Shown: one piece after another, positions 1 through 8,092 of the stretch | Position numbering within the stretch: the first letter of the stretch is position 1 | Layout: every line of letters begins with the position of its first letter | NCBI GenBank assembly: GCA_946621045.1 | Contig: CAMOOA010000013.1 | Coordinates: 1-17,883, forward strand | Length of the DNA stretch: 17,883 nucleotides | From: an uncultured Erysipelotrichaceae bacterium | GTDB lineage: Bacteria; Bacillota_I; Bacilli_A; Erysipelotrichales; Erysipelotrichaceae | Reading direction: 5' to 3' | Program-made: the position numbers and the translations under genes | Notes under the pieces: model-generated | The model's input: only the letters and a program-made list of their open reading frames with translations | Databases searched by the model: none | What the model was told of the DNA's origin: nothing

Positions 1-3000
1 TTTTGTCCAGACCGCATACAGTGTGACAGGTGCAGTAACCGGTGTATTGAAATCATATGCTTTTGCGGAGATATCCTCTCCTTCGGTATGGGGTGCTTTC
101 GCAAACGCTTCATCGGCGGTCCATCCAAGGAAGGTGATTCCTTCCGAAGTCGGATAGATCGGAGAAGGCAACGGTTCCGCCGCTGTCTCGCCTTTGTTTA
201 CCGCCTTCTGATACACTTTGCGGTTTCCGTCACGGTCACGGTAGCCTTCCATCTCTGTTGTCCAGGCGCCGCCGTTGGCGTCAAAGCTTACAAGCGGCTG
301 CTCGGTGAAGGTAACGGTGGAATCGGAAACACTGTAGCGCAGCTTTCCTTTTACTTCGAACGGGTTCGTATCATAGATGCGCAGAATTGCCGGGTCTGCG
401 AATTCATGGAAGGAAGGCTCATTCTTGATCGTGTAGTAATAGCCTGCTTCCGGTCCGCTTCCCCTTACGGTGTAATCCTGCTCATACGTCTGGCTGTTCT
501 GATGATTGACTTCGAGAATTGCCTTTTTGCCTGCGGCTACAGATACCGTTGCCCAGTGGTCGTTCATCACTACGGCATCCTGTCCGGTTCCTGCATCATT
601 GACACGGTACATTCTGCTTCCGTAAGCCGTATATACCTGCACATTCTGAAGCTCAACGGACGTGTTGTTCACCAGCACGATGTTGATCAGCTGATTATTG
701 GTGAAGGCAACGGTCACATTCTGACTGACCTGGAACTCATCCACAGGCGGGTTCGTGACGATTGCCGCTCCGCTTCCGTGCTTGATGAGCGTTTCATATC
801 CGACGATAAAGCTCTGTTCGATCTTGAGATCCGCTCCGTAAGGCACGGTCAGAACTCTGCTCTGTCCGGTCGCAAGTTCAAAGGTCAGCTCGCCGTCCTC
901 AAAGCCGTATGCATCATAATCATCATCACTTCCGTCGGTGACGGAAGCGGTATAGGTAAACGGCACGGTATTGCCCGAGTAGCCGCCGACCGTATTTGTG
1001 ACAGTGACATTTCTTGTCTTTCGGACATTGCGGAATTCAATACTGCGGTCGTTTTCCGTTACCGAGGTGATCTTCGCAGTTCTGCCGGTGACCGCAGTGC
1101 CGTCATTGACGGAATATGTCGTGTCATAGATCGCCTGGCTGCTTCCGCTGACATCCTTTCTGACTTCCTCTTCTTCCACGGTAAGTTCCGTGCCTTCCGG
1201 TACCGTCAGGTTAATGCTTTCGGAGGTGCTGTTTTCGCCCAGCGTGAATTCGATCTCCGCCCGTCCGTTTTCGTCGGTCCGGATTGTTTCATCTCCTTCG
1301 TGCATCACGAAATCTGCGGCGGGGCTGCCGTCGCTGTTTTTCAGCATCACATGATAGGTAAATGTTTCTTCTTTTGAAACCTTGCTGGTCAGTTCCTTTT
1401 TCAGGGTGATTTCCGCAATCTTGCGGTAGTTCGCAAAGGTAATCTCCACATCTTCCTTCGGTACGGCAAATGCGAAGATATTCTCGTTTTCGGTATCTTC
1501 GTCCGTGACATTCGAGGATGCGGTAATATGGTAATCCTCCGTATTGGATTCCGTGATCGTCATCAGTGCACCGTACGGAGCCTTGAAGTTCTTCACAACG
1601 GAAGCCCCGTTGGTGAGGTCTGCGGAATAGCTCGCAATGCCCTGCGGATTCGTGACAATTCCCTCCGCCAGGGTGAAGTTTGCGATCGGGGTTGTTCCGT
1701 CATTCTCCGTCAGTTTTACGGTGAACGGGAACGTTACGGCATCCGAGCCGGCCAGCTGGTCGGACAGCGTGGTAGTGAAATCAACATTCACAAGCGTGCG
1801 TGTATTGCGCACATTGACCGTGCTGTCGCTGCGCAGACGGAACGAACCGCCCGTGATCACGGTCGTCGATCCGGATTCATCGGTCACCGAATAGGTCGGA
1901 GTATAGAACGAATCATCTTCCGCTACGGTATATGCGCCGACCGGAAGCGGTGAAATCGTCACATCCTGATCTGCCTTCACAGCAGAAAGCACAATATAGC
2001 CGGGTGTCGTGGATGTCGCAGGCTTGATGATATTGTCCGGTGTGACCGTTCCGTCGATCCTGTAGGTGCTCTTGCGGATCGCAGGAGAAGTCAGCGTAAT
2101 GGTAAAGATATCATCCGGATTGGTTCCCTGGCCGCTCAGGCTCTTCCTGACCGTAAGCGTAAGACCTTCCCAGGCGATGGTGGTATTACTGCCGTCCTGC
2201 AGTTTGCCGTGGTATCCGTACAGATCATTCACAAAGGTATCAAGATTGTCGGAATAACCGTAGGTGGTGCTCGCAAACAGATCGCCGATTTCAATATGAC
2301 CGGCAAGTGCCGTTACGCCGATCTGCGCTTCGGACAAAAGACCCGGATCCGTCACCTGAACGGCTGTGTTGTTGTTTACGCCGATGTAAAGGTTCGCATC
2401 GTTTCCGGATGCGTTTTTATTTCCGGTAATGACCGGGCTGCCCGAAAGATGGATCCGGCTGGAAAGATTTTCGATGACGACCGCGCCGTCTCCCGCGCCG
2501 ATGTTTTCGGTGATCGAGCCGCCGGTGAGATTCAGTTCCGCATTATCTCCGAGATAAATCGCAGAGCCGCTGGACGCCGCGTTTCCGGTAATCAGCGTGC
2601 GGTCTGTGACCGCAACTGCGCCGGAGGCGTAAATCGCGCCGCCCTTTCCGCTGACACGGGAATTCCGCAGGATGACAAGATCACTCAGATTCAGTTCGCC
2701 GCTGCTCTGAACCAGGCCGCCGTCCGTATTGACCGCGGTGTTTGCGCCGTCAAGGATGATATTCTTCAGGTTCAGCGTACCTGCGTTTTCAAGCAGGCTT
2801 CCGGAGGATTTACCGCGCGTGATCAGAGCGGTGGAAGGATAGTCGGTGCGGTCGGTCGTGAAGTGGAACGGTTCGCTCGTATCGGTCGTTGCCGTTGTGA
2901 GCGTAATGGTTTCGCCGTCCTGCACACTGAAGGCATCCGACTCCGGCATCACATAATCTTCCAGCATCTCAATGACCGCAGTTCCGCCGAACACATCGCT

Positions 3001-6000
3001 GTGATCGCGGATGTACGCCAGGGCGCTCTTCAGCGATTCAAATGCGATGTCTTCCGTGCCGTTATTGACCTTGCAGATGACATGCAGGGTATTGGTGAAG
3101 GTCACCGTTCCGGCTTCAGCCACCGTAAACTGCGTTTTGCTGTCTTCGACAGTGCTGCCGTCAACGCCGGTTACGGAGACGCTGTACTGCGGATTTACGG
3201 CTTCCGAAACTTCTGCCGTAACGCCCTTGGGAAGGGCGAGTTCAAGGCTGTGTTCCGGCTTCAGCGTAAAGGTAACTTCGCCGTTCCAGTCCGTTTTCAG
3301 ATCGTCCGCAACCGTATACTGGCGGATCGGGCCGACGTTTCCGGTCAGCTTCAGGCGGAACGTGAAGTCGGTGTCCGCCGCATCGGGACGCGGATCCTTA
3401 ACCAGCTTTGCCTTCGTTATGGTAACAGGTACTGTTTCCGGCGGAAGCTGGTTTGTTATCAGCATCGTTTCGCCGCTTCCCTGTACTTCGTAAATTTCAC
3501 CGCCAAAGGACGGTACTGTTTCTACCGCATAATAATAGTATTTATTATTAAAATTATCCTTTAAATCGAGATCATCCAGCGTTTTGGTCCAGTTATCCGC
3601 ATTGCCGAATGTCTGGTTCGTGCGGACACGCCGCAGGGTGCGGACAAAGGCAGCCATCTCTTCACCGGTAATGCCGTCAGCCTGAATCTCCTCCGGAATC
3701 TGTTCGGTGGAGCGGTACACATCAAAGGTGACATCGGACTGTTCCGCAAGCTCCGCGGCATCGGTAATCTCCCTTCCCTCAAGGTCAACCCACTTCTTTT
3801 TTACCGTGAAGGAAGTCGCAACCTTGTTTCGGACAATGTAGACGCCCGCATCGGAAATACCATATTCCTGGACATATTCCGAAATGCGCTCGGTATCTCC
3901 GTCCATGACGCTTTCTTCCTTGATGGAGTAGGTGATTTTCCGGTTCTCCGTATCCTTTGCGGGAAGATCCGTGAATGCATGGTTGTCAAACGGCCGGTCC
4001 GCGCTCAGTGTGATACGGAGCGGTTCCTGTGTTTCACTGTCTTTCACCGGTTCCGGTTCGGATCCGTTTACCGACTGATAAAGGCCGATCGTGACCTCAT
4101 ATCCCTGCGGCCAGGTGTTGCCCTGCCAGGTCTTCATTACCGGAACGGTGATGACGTTCTTCTTGTTGTCGAGCGTCAGACTGTCATAGGTTTCCGTCAG
4201 GTTCACGGCTGTTTCGCCTGCCGGAAGATCTGCGATGATCGACGGAATCAGTGCCGGGTCATTGCAGAAATAGAAGTAGATTTTATCCGGTTCATCCGGG
4301 AGATAGTAACCTTCCGGAGCTTCCGTTTCCACGGCATAGTAAAGGGTTTCGGATTCGAAGATCTCACCGCCGCTGATAATGACCTGACCGTGTTCATCGG
4401 TCCGTCCGGAAATCAGGAAGCTGTCATCCTTCGCCTTCTTCACCTCAAACAGCGCGCCGGGCAGATGATGGCCGGTTTCCTTGTCCATCTTGGTAATGAT
4501 CAGCTTGTGCTCATCATATTCGTCCTTGATTACCAGGTTGATGCTGGAGGAGGCGGTTTCTTCGGTAACCGCAAATTCCGGCGCATATGCAAATTCTTCG
4601 GAGGTGCCGGAACCGTAACCGAGGAAATAGGTCGCGGTCAGAGCGATGCTTTCATCGAGATCCCACGGACGCTCGTTTGCCTGAACCACGCGGTACGTTG
4701 CCCCTGCCTGAGGCAGAGTATCGAATTTAATTGCGCCGTAGCTGAAGTCGGTGTAGGCATGGGTTTCAAGATCCGTCCAGAAGCCGTCATCTCCCTTTTT
4801 CTGCAGGGTGACGGTAATGTTGTTCCGCTGTTCTTCCGTCAGCTCATGATTTCCCGCAAAGCGCAGGGAGACGTTCACTCCCGGCTCATCTTCATACAGA
4901 CGGACCTTCATCGTATCACCGTTGTAATAGGTCCAGACGCCGCCGGAATCATAGCCCGGATTATCCGTGATCATGAAACTGTACAACGTATTGTCTTTCC
5001 GATATCCGGATGGTGCGGAAACCATTTCCAGGAAGTATCCCGTATTCTTTTCAACTGCGACCCCATCGGTTTCCTCATCCAGCGCAATATCCGCATAACC
5101 GTTTTCATCAGTCACAAAATGAACCGGATTTCCCGCGTTTGTGCCTTTCTTATAGGTAATCGGACGCTGGTTTTCATCCAGCAGCGCAAATACCGCATCC
5201 GGCAGCCCTTCCTGCATGTTCGAATTTCGGTAGACGAACAGTTTTAACATATAGGTCCCGGTCTGCGTCGCAACGTCGGACGCACTTGGGTAGATCACAT
5301 GTGTTGTTTCAAACACCGTCTGATCGATCACGGTTCCGTCCGCCGCAAGCAGTTCTGCGGTATTGCCGAACTTCACATTGTCTCCTGCCTCAGCCGTAAT
5401 GCGTGCCCGGTATGTAATGACCGCAGGCGTATTGTCCGGAATCACAAAGGTTCCGGTTCTGTCGGAGTAGTCATAGGTGATTCCTTCCGAGACAAGAATG
5501 CTGGCGTAGTCGATGGACTGGTTGGCGGTGAATGTATCCCGAAGTGTTACCGGTTCGCCGCCGTTGAGGGTATAGCCCTTCGGATTGACGCTGACAGTAT
5601 AGGAAGCCCAGCTTCCGTCGAGGTCGGTCAGTGTTTTAACCACCGGCTCATATTCGATCTGTGTTGTGACCGGTGCGGAATCATCCCCGGTATCCTGTTC
5701 GGTTCCCGGACATGCGACGGACGCCGTATTTGTCACAACGGCGGCTCCGGATGCCGCATCGAACGCCGCATGGTTCACCTTTGCGGTATAGGTCAGCGTT
5801 ACCGTATCTCCGTCAAACATCCTTGAGAGCGTAACCGGGAACTCATCAAACTGCGTCTTCGTTCCGCTGACCGGAGGCTCTGAGCTTCCGTCCGGAAAAA
5901 CAAAGCCGTCTTTATGCGTGTAGACATACGAGCCGGAGACAAATTTCAGTACGGCGGGATCTTCCGGCGCAAGGCCTTTAATCGATACTTCCGTTTCCAC

Positions 6001-8004
6001 ACTGCCTTCCGCTTCCACGGTGACGGTATAGGTGATGGATTCACTTTCGGCATCGTATGTGCCTTCCGCTGAAGTAATCTTCACATTTGCGGGAACGGAC
6101 TGTTTACACTGCACTTTGATCTCGACATTTGTTCCTTTGTGAAGACCGAGGGTAAGAGTCTCTTCGGTTTCAAAGGGCGCAACGGAATGAAGCATCCAGT
6201 CCCCGTCCAGCGTCTCCACGGTGACATATTCCTTGTTGGAGAAAACAACATTGTCTACATCACTGACTGTGATTTTCGTAACTCCAAGTTTTGTAAGCAG
6301 CTCACTGAGGAGGATCTGTTCGCCTCCCTCCATGGTATAGGTATAGTCACCCCATTCAGGTTCCGCCATAAAATAAACAACGAAAATGGAGAAGTGCTCC
6401 GCCGCAAACACGAGCGTTGACTCATCTGCGGCTTCCGTCACAACCAGTTCATCCTCTTTTTCTTCCTCTTCGGAGATATGAACGATATTGATATCGGTGT
6501 AATTCTGAATGCTGTCTTCAAGCAGGGTGATACTGACCTGCACCGCTTCTTCGGGGATGTATTCTTCCTGTGTTTCCGGATTGCGGAGCGCAATATCAAA
6601 TGCTTTGGCCGCCACGACATCTTCTGCCCGGTCGCCCAGTTTTTCCGCGCCCTGTTCAATATAGGCCGCACCGTCCGCTACTTCCGCTACCGTAAGAACC
6701 GCATCCGCAGGAATCTTTGCGTCCGGTCCGTAGGACAGCGCAAAGTGATACTTCTTTCCGTCTGAGGCAGTCAGGTCGGCTTCCTGTGTGATGATGCCTT
6801 CCTGCGGTTTTTCCTCAGGTTCGGCAGTTTCTTCTGCCGGCTCCGCTGACGGTTCCGGTGCCGGACGCTGATCCGCCACGGTCAGTGTAATCGTCTGGTT
6901 AAACCGTGTTGTAAGCGTCAGGGTTGTTTCCGTAAACGGACTGCCCGGATGAATCAGGCAGGCGTTTTCAATCATCTCAACCGAAAGCAGCTGCGGATCG
7001 GCAGATTCCGCCGCAGTCAGATTGGCAAGGAATGCATCGGCAGTTTCTTCCGAAGCCATGCCGGCACCGACGATCAGAGCACGCAGATCCAGTGCCTCCG
7101 ATCCGGTCAGTTCATAGCGGTATTCACTGTCAATCACATCGGTCTGTGTATATGCAAATACGAAGGTTCCGAGGGCATCTGTATCAAACTGTACGCCTGC
7201 GGCGACTGTCTCGCCGTTTACTTCAGTTGTGACAACGCTTCCTTCCAGAAGCGATCCGTCCGCGCCGAACAGATAATACCCGTTTCCCTTTACGGCTTCC
7301 GGGAACACGAAGTTCACCGTGTAGCCGGGTTTTTCTTCGCTTGCGTTTACTGCGAAGGTAATGTATTCCGCGCTGATTACATTCTGCGCAAGGACTGCCT
7401 CAACAGCTGCGCTGTCTTCTGTGACAGAGGCATCCACTGTGACTTCTTCGGAGAACGCGGACCCGTCTGCCGCCCGGACAGACACCGATCCGGTATGATC
7501 ACCGGACACAAATGCGCTTACCGGTTCAACCGTCACATCGGTGACCTGAAGATAGGTCATCGTTTCACCGGTCTCTATTCCGATGGTCTGCGTTCCGTCA
7601 AATGAGGACTGCGCGGTGATGGTCCGTGTGCCGTCCTCACCTGTTTCGACAAGCAGAGGGCTTTCTTCTTCGACGGAAATATCCGTTACAGCTTCAAGAA
7701 ATGCGTCGGCGCTGTCTTCGCTTGCGCATCCGGAACGGATCAGTGCATCACGCAGTGAAATGGTTTCTTCCTTCGCAATATGAAAGCGGTAAATCTCAGT
7801 CTGTTCACTGTCTTCAAGATTCCTGGTTTTGACTGACGAAAGGACCGGAACGGCATCCGCCGCCGGCATGGTCTGCAGTAAAGGTTCATTCTCCGTTTCC
7901 GCATGAACCTGATAACTCCCCATGTCTCCGGGCATTCCGCTGAATGCCATATTGAGAGACAACAGGAGTGTTAATACTTTATTTGGGATCTTATCAGACA
8001 TCAT
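1..8004 (-). CDS. Giant mosaic surface adhesin (Cna-B / isopeptide pilin-like / beta-helix), 3' end outside window
   Basis: The minus frame is open for 2668 codons from ATG 8004 to the left edge with no stop; the C-terminus and any LPXTG anchor are not visible. A signal peptide (hydrophobic about 10-24) likely ends VHA|ET after residue 35. Then come a module seen three times (about 70-108, 294-332, 551-588), a Pro/Glu-rich linker (about 382-402), a beta-rich segment (405-545), DUF11-like beta-sandwich sequence (635-915), Cna-B/SpaA-like domains (about 918-1020, 1163-1246, 1280-1396, 1395-1518), an isopeptide pilin-like domain (1519-1640), a parallel beta-helix (about 1640-1900), four more pilin-like repeats (1930-2440), a further beta domain, and a Listeria-Bacteroides (InlB-type) repeat from about 2570 with VSFDANGG and FLGW motifs. 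Inferred role: extracellular attachment, probably wall-anchored. Domain boundaries are by eye; the ligand is unknown. It follows the CHAP gene by 88 bases and is probably in the same operon. Confidence 0.9.
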   Translation of the reverse strand, partial: MMSDKIPNKVLTLLLSLNMAFSGMPGDMGSYQVHAETENEPLLQTMPAADAVPVLSSVKTRNLEDSEQTEIYRFHIAKEETISLRDALIRSGCASEDSADAFLEAVTDISVEEESPLLVETGEDGTRTITAQSSFDGTQTIGIETGETMTYLQVTDVTVEPVSAFVSGDHTGSVSVRAADGSAFSEEVTVDASVTEDSAAVEAVLAQNVISAEYITFAVNASEEKPGYTVNFVFPEAVKGNGYYLFGADGSLLEGSVVTTEVNGETVAAGVQFDTDALGTFVFAYTQTDVIDSEYRYELTGSEALDLRALIVGAGMASEETADAFLANLTAAESADPQLLSVEMIENACLIHPGSPFTETTLTLTTRFNQTITLTVADQRPAPEPSAEPAEETAEPEEKPQEGIITQEADLTASDGKKYHFALSYGPDAKIPADAVLTVAEVADGAAYIEQGAEKLGDRAEDVVAAKAFDIALRNPETQEEYIPEEAVQVSITLLEDSIQNYTDINIVHISEEEEKEDELVVTEAADESTLVFAAEHFSIFVVYFMAEPEWGDYTYTMEGGEQILLSELLTKLGVTKITVSDVDNVVFSNKEYVTVETLDGDWMLHSVAPFETEETLTLGLHKGTNVEIKVQCKQSVPANVKITSAEGTYDAESESITYTVTVEAEGSVETEVSIKGLAPEDPAVLKFVSGSYVYTHKDGFVFPDGSSEPPVSGTKTQFDEFPVTLSRMFDGDTVTLTYTAKVNHAAFDAASGAAVVTNTASVACPGTEQDTGDDSAPVTTQIEYEPVVKTLTDLDGSWASYTVSVNPKGYTLNGGEPVTLRDTFTANQSIDYASILVSEGITYDYSDRTGTFVIPDNTPAVITYRARITAEAGDNVKFGNTAELLAADGTVIDQTVFETTHVIYPSASDVATQTGTYMLKLFVYRNSNMQEGLPDAVFALLDENQRPITYKKGTNAGNPVHFVTDENGYADIALDEETDGVAVEKNTGYFLEMVSAPSGYRKDNTLYSFMITDNPGYDSGGVWTYYNGDTMKVRLYEDEPGVNVSLRFAGNHELTEEQRNNITVTLQKKGDDGFWTDLETHAYTDFSYGAIKFDTLPQAGATYRVVQANERPWDLDESIALTATYFLGYGSGTSEEFAYAPEFAVTEETASSSINLVIKDEYDEHKLIITKMDKETGHHLPGALFEVKKAKDDSFLISGRTDEHGQVIISGGEIFESETLYYAVETEAPEGYYLPDEPDKIYFYFCNDPALIPSIIADLPAGETAVNLTETYDSLTLDNKKNVITVPVMKTWQGNTWPQGYEVTIGLYQSVNGSEPEPVKDSETQEPLRITLSADRPFDNHAFTDLPAKDTENRKITYSIKEESVMDGDTERISEYVQEYGISDAGVYIVRNKVATSFTVKKKWVDLEGREITDAAELAEQSDVTFDVYRSTEQIPEEIQADGITGEEMAAFVRTLRRVRTNQTFGNADNWTKTLDDLDLKDNFNNKYYYYAVETVPSFGGEIYEVQGSGETMLITNQLPPETVPVTITKAKLVKDPRPDAADTDFTFRLKLTGNVGPIRQYTVADDLKTDWNGEVTFTLKPEHSLELALPKGVTAEVSEAVNPQYSVSVTGVDGSTVEDSKTQFTVAEAGTVTFTNTLHVICKVNNGTEDIAFESLKSALAYIRDHSDVFGGTAVIEMLEDYVMPESDAFSVQDGETITLTTATTDTSEPFHFTTDRTDYPSTALITRGKSSGSLLENAGTLNLKNIILDGANTAVNTDGGLVQSSGELNLSDLVILRNSRVSGKGGAIYASGAVAVTDRTLITGNAASSGSAIYLGDNAELNLTGGSITENIGAGDGAVVIENLSSRIHLSGSPVITGNKNASGNDANLYIGVNNNTAVQVTDPGLLSEAQIGVTALAGHIEIGDLFASTTYGYSDNLDTFVNDLYGYHGKLQDGSNTTIAWEGLTLTVRKSLSGQGTNPDDIFTITLTSPAIRKSTYRIDGTVTPDNIIKPATSTTPGYIVLSAVKADQDVTISPLPVGAYTVAEDDSFYTPTYSVTDESGSTTVITGGSFRLRSDSTVNVRNTRTLVNVDFTTTLSDQLAGSDAVTFPFTVKLTENDGTTPIANFTLAEGIVTNPQGIASYSADLTNGASVVKNFKAPYGALMTITESNTEDYHITASSNVTDEDTENENIFAFAVPKEDVEITFANYRKIAEITLKKELTSKVSKEETFTYHVMLKNSDGSPAADFVMHEGDETIRTDENGRAEIEFTLGENSTSESINLTVPEGTELTVEEEEVRKDVSGSSQAIYDTTYSVNDGTAVTGRTAKITSVTENDRSIEFRNVRKTRNVTVTNTVGGYSGNTVPFTYTASVTDGSDDDYDAYGFEDGELTFELATGQSRVLTVPYGADLKIEQSFIVGYETLIKHGSGAAIVTNPPVDEFQVSQNVTVAFTNNQLINIVLVNNTSVELQNVQVYTAYGSRMYRVNDAGTGQDAVVMNDHWATVSVAAGKKAILEVNHQNSQTYEQDYTVRGSGPEAGYYYTIKNEPSFHEFADPAILRIYDTNPFEVKGKLRYSVSDSTVTFTEQPLVSFDANGGAWTTEMEGYRDRDGNRKVYQKAVNKGETAAEPLPSPIYPTSEGITFLGWTADEAFAKAPHTEGEDISAKAYDFNTPVTAPVTLYAVWTK
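690..2215 (-). repeat. Four tandem FctA/DUF7601-like isopeptide domains inside the adhesin
   Basis: Four successive units of roughly 110-135 residues (about 1930-2065, 2065-2195, 2195-2328, 2328-2440) share one plan: a strand opening near a Lys, a Glu after a P-x-G-A/T turn, and a closing strand with a conserved Asn (RN, AN, RN, TN). This is the Lys-Glu-Asn layout of self-crosslinking Gram-positive pilin domains. A fifth, earlier copy lies at about residues 1519-1640 (about 3450-3085), separated by the beta-helix. The family name is by pattern, not by search. The units are diverged, so this is a protein-level repeat rather than a DNA-level one. Confidence 0.6.
2300..3085 (-). other. Parallel beta-helix segment of the adhesin
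   Basis: Residues about 1640-1900 of the adhesin show short rungs with recurring small, Asn and hydrophobic residues, such as GTLNLKNIILDG, GGAIYASGAV, GSAIYLGDNAELNLTGGSI and SPVITGNKN. This is typical of the pectate-lyase-like right-handed helix in Firmicutes adhesins, which usually starts after a segment like the FESLKSALAYI seen here. No catalytic polysaccharide-lyase site is recognisable, so a structural or binding role is more likely than enzymatic activity. Confidence 0.65.
6240..7798 (-). repeat. Three dispersed copies of a module in the adhesin N-terminal region
   Basis: Copies lie at about 7798-7682, 7125-7009 and 6354-6240. Copies 1 and 2 align clearly: a tyrosine-rich strand, then S/D-L-R-D/A-A-L-I, a glycine, A-S-E, and A-D-A-F-L. 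Copy 3 is weaker (TYTMEGGEQILLSELLTKLG followed by VSDVDNVVFS). The sequence suggests a strand followed by short helices. I do not recognise a named family. Confidence 0.5.
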
Positions 8005-8092
8005 AAGGTCCACCGCCTTTCTTAATCAAAACCAGGATGAGTTCAGTAATAGTTGTTTGTTTACATGCTTTGAAAATGCGCTGCTGTATGGC
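8005..8092. other. Short intergenic gap between CHAP gene and adhesin
   Basis: These 88 bases hold the adhesin ribosome binding site. I see no convincing promoter and no hairpin with a T-run, so read-through from the upstream gene is likely. Confidence 0.4.
8012..8019 (-). promoter_or_regulatory. Ribosome binding site of the giant adhesin
   Basis: On the minus strand this reads AAGGCGGT, one mismatch from the ideal AAGGAGGT. It lies 7 bases before ATG 8004-8002. Two ATGs stand in tandem (8004 and 8001); the spacing favours the first. Confidence 0.6.

Noticed and set aside
88..5826. Long plus-strand open frames opposite the adhesin (88-1377, 2209-3564, 3979-5247, 5299-5826)
   Set aside because: They lie antisense to a continuous, domain-rich minus frame; their products are rich in Arg, Cys, Ile and Val with no domain pattern. 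They reflect codon bias of the real gene.
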